Below are positions 9,058 through 16,948 of a DNA stretch of 40,752 bases, one piece after another. The notes beneath the pieces were generated by a model that saw only the letters and a list, made by a program, of their open reading frames with translations, was not told where the DNA came from and searched no databases. This DNA is from Mycobacterium sp. (GTDB lineage Bacteria > Actinomycetota > Actinomycetes > Mycobacteriales > Mycobacteriaceae). The DNA lies in contig RXJD01000094.1 of NCBI GenBank assembly GCA_003987775.1, positions 1 through 40,752 of the forward strand, read 5' to 3'. Position 1 is the first letter of the stretch; the number at the start of each line of letters is the position of its first letter. A program made the position numbers and the translations under genes.

Positions 9058-9828
9058 ATGTTTGCCAGGGTCCGGCCGGTCGCCGGCGTCGTTCTGCTGG
9101 TCGCGCTAATGACAGCCAGGCTCCCCGTCGCCCGGGCCGAACCGGCCGACTTCGTGGTGCTGCAGGACGTCGACCCGACGATCGAGGCGGATATCCGCTA
9201 CTACACACCACACAACTTCACCGGCGATCCGGTCGACGGCTATCGCGCCCCGCTGTGCGTTCTGACCCGAGTGGCAGCGGAAGGGCTGCACCGCGCCCAG
9301 CAGCAGCTGATCCCGCGCGGCTACACGCTCAAAGTGTACGACTGCTACCGGCCGCAGCGGGCCGTCGACGACTTCGTCAGGTGGGCAGGCGATCTCGCCG
9401 ATCAACGGATGAAGGCCGAGTTCTACCCGCGCGTCGACAAGGCGGTTCTGTTCCGCGACGGATACATCGACTCCCGCTCGGGGCACAGCCGGGGCAGCAC
9501 CGTCGATCTCAGCGTGGTACGGCTGCCCGCCGCGCCGACCGCGCCGTATGTTCCGGGCCAGCCGCTCGTCGATTGCACGGCACCGGCAGCGGCGCGGTTC
9601 CCCGATGACTCGATCGACATGGGCTCGGGTTTCGACTGTTTCGATCCGCTCGCGCACACCCAGGCGATCCAGGGGTACCAGCTGGAGAATCGGATGCTGC
9701 TGAAAGATGTTCTGCAGCAACAGGGCTTCGTCAACTATGCGAACGAATGGTGGCACTACACCTATCAGCCAGAGCCCTACCCGGACACCTACTTCGACTT
9801 CCCAGTAGACCGATCCTCGGTTTCCTAG
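9058..9828 (+). CDS. Exported VanX/DdpX-like D-Ala-D-Ala dipeptidase (peptidase M15D)
   Basis: The 256-residue protein has a signal peptide (hydrophobic core VAGVVLLVALM, predicted cleavage after ARA at residue 27). The mature part matches zinc D-Ala-D-Ala dipeptidases: SGHSRGSTVD gives zinc ligands H143 and D150, DMGSGFDCFD is the family substrate loop, and EWWHYTY gives catalytic E230 and zinc ligand H233. It should cleave D-Ala-D-Ala dipeptide outside the membrane, in peptide salvage or peptidoglycan turnover. Nothing else resembling a vancomycin resistance cluster is present. A weakly supported ATG at 9058 is used, 42 bases from the divergent ClC gene. The stop overlaps that of the convergent TetR gene within CTAG (9825-9828). 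Confidence 0.87.
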   Translation: MFARVRPVAGVVLLVALMTARLPVARAEPADFVVLQDVDPTIEADIRYYTPHNFTGDPVDGYRAPLCVLTRVAAEGLHRAQQQLIPRGYTLKVYDCYRPQRAVDDFVRWAGDLADQRMKAEFYPRVDKAVLFRDGYIDSRSGHSRGSTVDLSVVRLPAAPTAPYVPGQPLVDCTAPAAARFPDDSIDMGSGFDCFDPLAHTQAIQGYQLENRMLLKDVLQQQGFVNYANEWWHYTYQPEPYPDTYFDFPVDRSSVS

Positions 9829-10448
9829 CCGATGACGGCGCCGGACCCTTCGCGATCGGGCGGCGCCCCCCGCAGGCCGGCCCAGAACAGGTCGATCATC
9901 ATGGCGGCGGCGGCATCGACGTCAATGTCACCGGTGCTCAGCCGGCTGGCCACCGCCTCACCGGCGCCCACCAAAGCCACTGCCATGATTTCGATTTCGG
10001 CGTCCGAGCGCGGGCTGCGGGTACCGGCCCGCACCAGCCCAGCCACCAGTTCGATGATCTGCTCGCGGCCCTCTCGCACGGTGTGGGCGAACGCCTGCGA
10101 GCTGGTGGCCTGGGTGTACATGACGATCCAGGACGCGCGGTTCTCGTCGATGTAACGCAGGAACGCGACAATAGTGTTGCGCAGCAGATCTTTTGGACTC
10201 TGCGTGAAGTCGATGTCGGCGCGCACCGCGTCGATGAAGCGGCTCATCTCCCGGTTCAGGCAGGCGCCGAAGAGGTCTTCCTTGGAGCCGTAGTAGAGGT
10301 AGAGCATCGGCTTGGAGATCTCGGCGGCTGCGGCGATCGTATCCATCGACGTCTCGTGGTAGCCGTTGACCGAGAACATCTGTACAGCGGCATCGAGCAT
10401 CTGCTGCTCGCGGACAGCACGCGGTAACCGCTTGGTACCACCCGCCAT
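9825..10448 (-). CDS. TetR-family transcriptional regulator (Rv0238-like)
   Basis: The 207-residue regulator has a normal TetR helix-turn-helix at about residues 15-60 (QMLDAAVQMFSVNGYHETSMDTIAAAAEISKPMLYLYYGSKEDLF, given here in family order). An all-helical ligand-binding C-terminal domain follows. It starts at ATG 10448, 42 bases after the lpqI stop on the same strand, so it may be cotranscribed with lpqI. Just upstream, GGGGATAG occurs twice with an 11-base period (10451-10469 on the plus strand as CTATCCCC); the nearer copy may be the ribosome site. It is a candidate regulator of the fad/fab cluster, but no copy of that cluster's dyad is seen in front of this gene. The ligand is unknown. 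Confidence 0.88.
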   Translation of the reverse strand: MAGGTKRLPRAVREQQMLDAAVQMFSVNGYHETSMDTIAAAAEISKPMLYLYYGSKEDLFGACLNREMSRFIDAVRADIDFTQSPKDLLRNTIVAFLRYIDENRASWIVMYTQATSSQAFAHTVREGREQIIELVAGLVRAGTRSPRSDAEIEIMAVALVGAGEAVASRLSTGDIDVDAAAAMMIDLFWAGLRGAPPDREGSGAVIG

Positions 10449-10490
10449 TGCTATCCCCTATCTATCCCCATCAAGGGTAAGCACTTTCCG

Positions 10491-11672
10491 TCAGCGGCCA
10501 CACTGGGCCGTAACGCCCTTCATGGCCGCCACCCGGACCAGCGAGGCGTCCACCTGCTGCACCGGCAGATCGCCGGCGTTGACCGCCTGCTCGAGCCGGT
10601 CGAGCACCGCGGGCACCTCCTTGGTGGTCACCCACAGCGCGATGTCGGTGCCGGCCTGCAGCGTCTTGAGCACGGCCTCCGTCACCCCGAACCGGTCGGA
10701 GATCGCCGCCATGCTGGACACGTCGTCGCTGAACACCGGGCCGTTGAACGGCGGTCCGCCGTAGCCGGTGCCGCCACGCAGCAGGTCGAGCGCGGCCTTG
10801 CTCAGGCTGGCCGGGTCACTGCCGGTCAACCCGGGCACCTGCATGTGACCGACCATCACCGCCACCGGGATGGCGTTGAGCAGGGTGCGGTACGGCACCA
10901 GGTCGTTGGCGATCAGGTCCGACAGCGGCGGCGTGGTGACCCCGCCGGTGTGCGAGTCACCGGAGCCGTGGCCGTGCCCGGGAAAGTGCTTGAGCACCGG
11001 CAGCAGCTTCGCGTCGCGCAGACCCTGGGCGTAGGCGCCGGCGTATTCGGTGACCTTCGCCGGATCCGCGCCGAACGAGCGGTCGCCGATCACGCTGTCG
11101 TCGGGCTCGTCGGTCACGTCGACCACCGGCGCGAAGTCGACGGTGAAACCGAGTTCCTTCATCTTGCGGCCCCGGGTCAGTGCCAGGTCGTGCACCTGCT
11201 GGGCCGTCATCGTCTGCGCCATCTCCTTGGCGGTCGGGCCGCGGCCGTCCAGCAGCGTCCGCAGCCGCGACACCCGGCCGCCCTCTTCGTCGACCCCGAC
11301 CGCAAGCGGCAGCGGACTGGCGGCGTTGGCGATCTCGGCCAGTGGGCCGGGCAGCATGCTCAGGTCGGTGTCACTGCCGATGAGGATGCCGCCGACGTGG
11401 AAGTCGGTGACCACGGCCCTGGCATCGGCGGCGTCACGCACCCCGACCATCAGCAGCTGGGCCAGCTTGTCGCGCAGGTTGGGGATCTTGCCCGGGACGT
11501 CCGGCGGGTCGGCGCACACCCGGGGACCCGGCGCAGCCGCCGGGGTGGAGCTGGAACTCGGGGAGCCGGAGCTGCTGGTGGCCGACGACTTCCCCGGCTT
11601 GGTCCCGCCGTGGCAGGCGACGACCAGCATCGACGCGGCGGCAAGGACGGCCAGGGTGCGCGGAAAAGCCAT
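10491..11672 (-). CDS. lpqI: Lipoprotein LpqI, glycoside hydrolase family 3 (NagZ-like)
   Basis: The 393-residue lipoprotein has a signal peptide ending in a lipobox (LVVAC, Cys20) and then a low-complexity Ser/Gly/Ala/Pro linker (about 24-52). The GH3 domain shows the NagZ hallmark KHFPGHGHGSGDSH (from K228), carrying the histidine loop used as acid/base, and VFSDDVSSM, with the nucleophilic aspartate in the SDD at 315-317. NagZ-type enzymes remove beta-N-acetylglucosamine from muropeptides; mycobacterial LpqI is known for this. It should act at the outer face of the cytoplasmic membrane in cell-wall recycling. It is divergent from the small DUF2613 genes. Confidence 0.93.
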   Translation of the reverse strand: MAFPRTLAVLAAASMLVVACHGGTKPGKSSATSSSGSPSSSSTPAAAPGPRVCADPPDVPGKIPNLRDKLAQLLMVGVRDAADARAVVTDFHVGGILIGSDTDLSMLPGPLAEIANAASPLPLAVGVDEEGGRVSRLRTLLDGRGPTAKEMAQTMTAQQVHDLALTRGRKMKELGFTVDFAPVVDVTDEPDDSVIGDRSFGADPAKVTEYAGAYAQGLRDAKLLPVLKHFPGHGHGSGDSHTGGVTTPPLSDLIANDLVPYRTLLNAIPVAVMVGHMQVPGLTGSDPASLSKAALDLLRGGTGYGGPPFNGPVFSDDVSSMAAISDRFGVTEAVLKTLQAGTDIALWVTTKEVPAVLDRLEQAVNAGDLPVQQVDASLVRVAAMKGVTAQCGR

Positions 11673-11729
11673 CCGGACATGCTGTCACGGGCGTTTCACC
11701 GCCGGGTTCTGGGGGCAACCCCCCTGTTC

Positions 11730-11918
11730 GTGCCCGGGTTCACGCTGACGGCGGCAGTGAGCATTGCGGCTGGTTTGCTGCTGGGGGCCGCCGCGACCGT
11801 GGGAGTGACGCTCGTCGTCTCGGGTGGCGACGGGGCGCCCGCTCAGCCGGAACCGGTGCCGGTGGTGATGTCCACGGTGGTCCAGTACGGCGACCGATGC
11901 CCGACGTCCTTCTGCTAG
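11730..11918 (+). CDS. DUF2613 small membrane/secreted protein, first copy
   Basis: The gene encodes a 62-residue protein with one hydrophobic segment (AAVSIAAGLLLGAAATVGVTLVV) and a short polar tail ending YGDRCPTSFC with two cysteines. The GTG start at 11730 is preferred over upstream in-frame starts because it aligns residue for residue with the second copy: serine 11, then GLLLGAAA and GVTL in register. DUF2613 proteins (M. tuberculosis Rv0236A) are annotated as small secreted proteins of unknown function next to aftD. No clear ribosome site is seen; a GGGGG-caa-CCCCC hairpin lies just upstream at 11711-11723. The tail is cysteine-containing, unlike that of the second copy. Confidence 0.65.
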   Translation: MPGFTLTAAVSIAAGLLLGAAATVGVTLVVSGGDGAPAQPEPVPVVMSTVVQYGDRCPTSFC

Positions 11919-11928
11919 GTTCGGGTAC

Positions 11929-12102
11929 ATGAACCGGATCGTCGCGCCCGCTGCCGCCAGTGTGGTTGTCGGCCTGCTGCTCGGCGCGGCCGCGGTCTTC
12001 GGCGTCACCTTGATGGTCCAGCAGGACACGAAGCCGCCACTGCCCGGGGGCGATCCGTCGTCATCGGTGCTCAACCGGGTCGAGTACGGCAACCGTAGCT
12101 AG
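11929..12102 (+). CDS. DUF2613 small membrane/secreted protein, second copy (Rv0236A-like)
   Basis: A 57-residue protein starts at ATG 11929, 10 bases after the stop of the first copy. It has one hydrophobic segment (SVVVGLLLGAAAVFGVTLMV) followed by a polar tail with PPLPGGDPSSS and the end NRVEYGNRS. From memory it is nearly identical to M. tuberculosis Rv0236A, including the C-terminal YGNRS. The function is unknown. The constant position just before aftD suggests a link with the arabinosyltransferase, for example as an accessory peptide, but this is inference. The gene is short enough to be missed by routine gene calling. Confidence 0.85.
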   Translation: MNRIVAPAAASVVVGLLLGAAAVFGVTLMVQQDTKPPLPGGDPSSSVLNRVEYGNRS

Positions 12103-12148
12103 CGAACCGAAGGGCGAGCTTTCGGCCCTGTCGCGTCGCTGGCTGCTG

Positions 12149-15100
12149 TTGGTCGGAGCCGTATCGCTGGCTCTGTCGTTCCTGCAGTCACCTGGCCAGG
12201 TCTCCCCCGACACCAAACTGGACCTCACCGCCAACCCGCTGCGCTTCCTCGCCCGTGCCACCAACCTGTGGAGCAGCGACCTGCCGTTCGGCCAGACGCA
12301 GAACCAGGCTTACGGCTATCTGTTTCCGCATGGCACGTTCTTCCTGATCGGCCACGCGCTCGGCGTGCCCGGCTGGGTCACCCAGCGCTTGTGGTGGGCG
12401 CTGCTGTTGACGGTGGGTTTCTGGGGCATGCTGCGGGTCGCCGAGGCTCTGGGCATCGGCAGCCCGAGCTCCCGGCTGCTGGGCGCCGTCGCGTTCGCGC
12501 TGTCGCCGCGGGTGCTGACCACGCTGGGATCGATCTCCTCGGAAACGCTGCCGATGATGCTCGCGCCCTGGGTGCTGCTGCCGACGATTCTCGCCCTGCG
12601 GGGTGATTCGCGGCGCTCCGCCCGGGTGCTGGCCGCACAGGCGGGGATCGCGGTGGCGCTCATGGGCGCCGTGAATGCGATCGCGACGCTGGCCGGTTGC
12701 CTGCCGGCGGCGATCTGGCTGGCCGCGCACCGGCCCAATCGGCGCTGGCTGCGCTACGCCGCGTGGCTGGCGGTGGCGCTGGTGCCGGCGGTGCTGTGGT
12801 GGGTGGTGGCGCTGAGCCAGTTGCGCGGCGTCAGCCCGCCGTTTCTGGACTTCATCGAATCCTCGGGCGTGACGACGCAGTGGTCGTCGCTGGTGGAGCT
12901 GCTGCGCGGAACCGACAGCTGGACCCCGTTCGTGGCGCCCACCGCGACGGCGGGGGCGCCGCTGGTGACCGGGCCGGTGGCGATTCTGGGCACCTGCCTG
13001 GTCGCCGGGGCCGGGCTGGCCGGGTTGGCCGGTACCGCGATGCCGGCCCGCGGCCGGCTGGTCACGATGCTGCTGGTCGGCGTGACGTTGCTGGCCGTCG
13101 GCTACAGCGGTGGGCTGGGATCGCCGGTCGCTCATCAGGTACAGGCGTTCCTGGACGGCGCCGGCACCCCGCTGCGCAACGTGCACAAGCTGGGGCCGGT
13201 GGTGCGGATTCCGCTGGTGCTCGGTTTCACACACCTGCTGGGCCGGATTCCGCTACCGGGCAGCGCGCCCAAGGCGACGTGGCTGGCCGCGTTTGCTCAT
13301 CCGGAGCGGGACCGCCGGGTGGCGGTGGGGATCGTCGCGCTCGTCGGGCTGATGGTCAGCACCGCGCTGGGCTGGTCGGCACGCCTGACCCCGCCCGGCA
13401 CGTTCAGCGCGCTGCCCGACTACTGGCATGAGGCGGCCGACTGGCTCACCGCCCACCGGGACGGGCGGGTGCTGGTGGTGCCCGGCGCTCCCTTCGCGAC
13501 CCAAGTGTGGGGCACCAGTCACGACGAGCCACTGCAGGTGCTGGGCAGCAGTGCCTGGGGGGTACGCGACTCGATTCCGCTGACACCGCCGCAGACCATT
13601 CGCGCGCTGGATTCGGTGCAACGACTGTTCGCCGCCGGGCGGTCGTCCGCCGGCCTTGCCGACACCCTTGCCCGACAAGGCATTTCGTATGTGGTGGTGC
13701 GCAACGATCTGGACCCCGAATCGTCGCGGTCAGCCCGGCCCATCCTGGTGCACCGCGCCATCGCGGGGTCACCGGGGCTGACCGAGGTGGCCGAGTTCGG
13801 GGCCCCGGTGGGCCCCGGACTGCTGGCCGGCTTCGTCAACGACTCCGGGTTGCGACCGCGGTACCCGGCCGTGCAGATCTACCGGGTGGGCACCAACGGC
13901 AATGCCGGCGCGCCCTACTTCACCGACGCTGCGCGACTGCCCCGCGTCGACGGTGGGCCCGAAGTGCTGCTGCGACTGGACGAACGACGGCGGCTGCTGG
14001 GCGGGCCGCCGCTGGGTCCGGTGCTGATGACGGCCGACGCCCAGGCCGCCGGGCTACCGACGCCGGTGGTCACCGTCACCGACACCCCGTTGGCCCGCGA
14101 GACCGACTACGGGCGCGTCGACCTGCACTCGTCGGCGATCCGGGCACCGGGAGACGCCCGGCACACCTTCAACCGGGTGCCGGACTACCCCGTCCCCGGC
14201 GCCGACACCGTCTACGGGAGCTGGACCGGCGGCCGCATCACGGTGTCGAGTTCGTCGTCGGATGCCACGGCCCTGCCCGATGTCGCGGTGGCGACCTCCC
14301 CTGCCGCCGCCGTCGACGGCGACCCGGCCACCGCCTGGGTGTCCAACGCCCTGCAGGCCGCCGTCGGACAGTGGCTCCAGGTCGATTTCGATCATCCGGT
14401 GACCAACGCGGTCCTCACCCTCACACCCAGCGCATCGGCCGTCGGCGCGCAGGTGCGCCGCATTCTGGTGGAGACGGCCAACGGCAGCACCACGTTGCGG
14501 TTCGACGAATCCGGCAAGCCGTTGAGCGTCGCACTGCCGGTCGGTGAGACGCCGTGGGTGCGGATCACCGCCGCCGGCACCGATGACGGATCGGCCGGGG
14601 TGCAGTTCGGTATCACCGACCTGACGGTCACTCAGTACGACGCGTCCGGTTTCGCCCATCCGGTGCAGTTGCGGCACACGGTGTCGGTGCCGGGGCCGCC
14701 GCCCGGCGCGACGATCGCGGGCTGGGACCTGGGCGCCGAACTACTGGGCCGGCCCGGTTGCGCGCCGGGACCTGTCAGCATGCACTGCGCGGCGTCGATG
14801 GCGCTGGCCCCCGAGGAGCCGGTCAACATGAGTCGCACCTTGACGGTGCCGGCCCCGGTATCGGTGACGCCGACGGTGTGGGTCCGCCCGCGGCAGGGCC
14901 CCAAACTGGCCGACTTGATCGCGGAGCCCAATACCGCTCGGGCGTACGGAGATTCGGACCTGGTCGAGGTGCCCGGCTCGGCGTATGCGGCGACCGACGG
15001 CGATCCGGCGACGGCCTGGACAGCTCCGCAGCGGGTGGTGCAGTACAAGACGCCCGCGACGCTCACCCTCAAGCTGCCGCGGGCCACCGAGGTGACCGGG

Positions 15101-16312
15101 CTGCGGCTGGCGCCCAGCCGCACGACGCTGCCCGCCCATCCGACCATGGTGGCGGTGGACCTCGGCGACGGGCCGCAGGTGCAGGCGGTGGATCCGGGCC
15201 GCGACGTCCAGACGCTGACGCTGCACCCTCGGGTGACCGACTCCGTCACGGTGAGCCTGCTCGATTGGCAGGACATCATCGACCGCAACGCGCTGGGCTT
15301 CGACCAGCTCAAGCCACCCGGGCTGGCCGAGATCGTGGCGCTGGGCGCCGACGGCAACCCGATCGCGGCGGCCCGCGGCGGCGCAGCCGCGCGCTCGCGG
15401 GAGGTTTTCGTCGACTGCGAACACGGTCCCGTGCTCGCGGTCGCGGGCAGATTCCTGCACACCTCGATCCGGACCACGGCGGGGGCCCTGCTGGACGGTG
15501 CGCCGATCGCGGCGCAGCCCTGTGAACCGGGGCCTATCGAGTTGCCGGCAGGCCGGCAGGAGTTGCTGATCAGTCCGGGGGCGGCTTTCGTAGTGGACGG
15601 CGCGTGGCTGCCCGTGCTGCCCCAATCACCAGCTGCACCAGTCATTTCCGCCGAGCTTGGAGCCTGGGGAGCGGCCCGGCGTGAGGTGCGGGCGCCGGCC
15701 TCGGGAAGCGAGCGGGTGCTGGTGATTCCGGAGAGCATCAATCCCGGGTGGGTGGCCCGCGCGAGCAACGGAGCGCGTCTGACGCCGGTGGCGGTCAACG
15801 GGTGGCAGCAGGGCTGGGTGGTGCCCGCCGGAGCCGCGGACACGATCACGCTGACCTTCACCTCGAATGCGATCTATCGAGCCGGTCTCGGTGTGGGGTT
15901 GAGCTTGTTGCCGCTGCTGGCGGTGCTGGCGTTCTGGCGGCGCAGAGTCGGGGGCGACGACGGGCCGCCGGCGGCACCGTGGCGTCCCGGCCCCTGGGCC
16001 GGGGTCGCCGTGCTCGGAGCGGGGGCGTTGATCGCCGGTCTGCCCGGCGCTCTGGTGGTCGGGGCCTTGCTCGCCGTGCTGCATGTCGCGCCGGACCGGT
16101 GGCGCGAGGGGCTGGCGGTCGGCCTGAGCGCCGGTGGCATCGTGTTGGCCGGCGCGGTACTGTCGCGCCATCCGTGGCGCTCGGTCGACGGTTACGCGGG
16201 ACATTCGGCCAGTGTTCAACTGCTGGCGCTGATTTCGCTCGCCGCGGTGGCTACCTCGGTGGTGGTAATGCCACGGCGGTCAAAGACTGCGGGGCCCGAT
16301 CTGCTCCACTGA
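12149..16312 (+). CDS. aftD: Alpha-(1->3)-arabinofuranosyltransferase AftD
   Basis: About 1390 residues. The N-terminal half is a polytopic GT-C fold (DUF3367) with the conserved first loop SPDTKLDLTANPLRFLARAT and an FPHGTFF motif. Two discoidin/F5-8-type-C-like carbohydrate modules follow, each with an A-x-DGDPATAW motif (near residues 719 and 944), then a C-terminal membrane region from about 1245. AftD adds alpha-1,3-linked arabinofuranose from decaprenyl-phospho-arabinose to arabinogalactan and lipoarabinomannan on the periplasmic face. The start is uncertain: TTG at 12149 is the first ATG/GTG/TTG in a frame open from 12014, yet homologous-looking residues (SALSRRWLLLVGAVSLALSF) begin about 9 codons earlier. 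A CTG start near 12128, preceded by AAGGGCGAG, is possible. The 3' end overlaps the convergent carbonic-anhydrase-like gene by 33 bases. Confidence 0.94.
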   Translation: MVGAVSLALSFLQSPGQVSPDTKLDLTANPLRFLARATNLWSSDLPFGQTQNQAYGYLFPHGTFFLIGHALGVPGWVTQRLWWALLLTVGFWGMLRVAEALGIGSPSSRLLGAVAFALSPRVLTTLGSISSETLPMMLAPWVLLPTILALRGDSRRSARVLAAQAGIAVALMGAVNAIATLAGCLPAAIWLAAHRPNRRWLRYAAWLAVALVPAVLWWVVALSQLRGVSPPFLDFIESSGVTTQWSSLVELLRGTDSWTPFVAPTATAGAPLVTGPVAILGTCLVAGAGLAGLAGTAMPARGRLVTMLLVGVTLLAVGYSGGLGSPVAHQVQAFLDGAGTPLRNVHKLGPVVRIPLVLGFTHLLGRIPLPGSAPKATWLAAFAHPERDRRVAVGIVALVGLMVSTALGWSARLTPPGTFSALPDYWHEAADWLTAHRDGRVLVVPGAPFATQVWGTSHDEPLQVLGSSAWGVRDSIPLTPPQTIRALDSVQRLFAAGRSSAGLADTLARQGISYVVVRNDLDPESSRSARPILVHRAIAGSPGLTEVAEFGAPVGPGLLAGFVNDSGLRPRYPAVQIYRVGTNGNAGAPYFTDAARLPRVDGGPEVLLRLDERRRLLGGPPLGPVLMTADAQAAGLPTPVVTVTDTPLARETDYGRVDLHSSAIRAPGDARHTFNRVPDYPVPGADTVYGSWTGGRITVSSSSSDATALPDVAVATSPAAAVDGDPATAWVSNALQAAVGQWLQVDFDHPVTNAVLTLTPSASAVGAQVRRILVETANGSTTLRFDESGKPLSVALPVGETPWVRITAAGTDDGSAGVQFGITDLTVTQYDASGFAHPVQLRHTVSVPGPPPGATIAGWDLGAELLGRPGCAPGPVSMHCAASMALAPEEPVNMSRTLTVPAPVSVTPTVWVRPRQGPKLADLIAEPNTARAYGDSDLVEVPGSAYAATDGDPATAWTAPQRVVQYKTPATLTLKLPRATEVTGLRLAPSRTTLPAHPTMVAVDLGDGPQVQAVDPGRDVQTLTLHPRVTDSVTVSLLDWQDIIDRNALGFDQLKPPGLAEIVALGADGNPIAAARGGAAARSREVFVDCEHGPVLAVAGRFLHTSIRTTAGALLDGAPIAAQPCEPGPIELPAGRQELLISPGAAFVVDGAWLPVLPQSPAAPVISAELGAWGAARREVRAPASGSERVLVIPESINPGWVARASNGARLTPVAVNGWQQGWVVPAGAADTITLTFTSNAIYRAGLGVGLSLLPLLAVLAFWRRRVGGDDGPPAAPWRPGPWAGVAVLGAGALIAGLPGALVVGALLAVLHVAPDRWREGLAVGLSAGGIVLAGAVLSRHPWRSVDGYAGHSASVQLLALISLAAVATSVVVMPRRSKTAGPDLLH

Positions 16313-16882
16313 GCCGTCGAGCGCCATTAGCCAGGTCTCGACGTCGATTCCAGGGTGGCGGCGCAGCGCCTCCTCGCGGAACGTACCGAGAATCCGTTCG
16401 TGGGTGGCCGTCTCACGTTCCGGGGTTGAGATCGCATCGGGGCCGTAGGCGATCTGCACCGCGCCACAGTCGCGATGGTTGACCACGAAAATACCGTTGA
16501 TCGAGTGCAATTCGATGGATGCAGCCAGGTTGTCCCAGAACGTGTTGTGCCACGCCTCCCAGTGCTGGGACACCGCGCCCGCTGCGGCACCGGCCAGAGC
16601 GAACTGGCTGTACCGGTTCACCAGGCCCCGTCCCAGCATGTACTCGTTGGTGGGATTCACGAACCGAGGGTCGATGCACATCAACAGCATGGCGTCATAG
16701 CTCGCTGGCGGGATCTCCGGTGCTGCCGCGGCTCTCGGCGCAGCCGCGGCCGCCGCTCCCAAACCCGCCATCGCCAGCATCCGGCGACGGCCGACAACGC
16801 GGTTTAGGAATTCAGCTTTGTGCAATTCTCTGCTCGACTTTCTGGCGCCGGAAAGAGCGGACGATACGACGCAGAGGACCAT
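16280..16882 (-). CDS. Tat-exported beta-carbonic-anhydrase-like protein
   Basis: From ATG 16882 the protein has 200 residues. An N-terminal twin-arginine signal is visible (VVGRRRMLAMAG followed by an alanine-rich core and AAAAPEIPPA, about 29-60). The rest is a beta-class carbonic anhydrase domain with zinc ligands C69 in MCIDPRF (C-x-D-x-R, with D71 and R73) and H136/C139 in VNHRDCGA. It should hydrate CO2 outside the cytoplasmic membrane, or serve another zinc-dependent role. The open frame continues upstream into the divergent gene, but that extension is not protein-like and is rejected. The stop lies inside the 3' end of aftD. A shorter start at MLAMAG (residue 35) would destroy the Tat motif. 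Confidence 0.82.
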   Translation of the reverse strand: MVLCVVSSALSGARKSSRELHKAEFLNRVVGRRRMLAMAGLGAAAAAAPRAAAAPEIPPASYDAMLLMCIDPRFVNPTNEYMLGRGLVNRYSQFALAGAAAGAVSQHWEAWHNTFWDNLAASIELHSINGIFVVNHRDCGAVQIAYGPDAISTPERETATHERILGTFREEALRRHPGIDVETWLMALDGSVEQIGPRSL

Positions 16883-16948
16883 ACAGGTGAATCGGGGCGC
16901 GCTATGCGAAATTGCACGTAGTCGCCATAGTCCGAGGAGTTGTGGGCC

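Noticed and set aside
9058-9828. A vancomycin-resistance cluster based on the VanX-like gene
   Set aside because: The protein has a signal peptide and there is no VanH, VanA or VanRS homologue nearby, so a dipeptide salvage or wall-turnover role is more likely.
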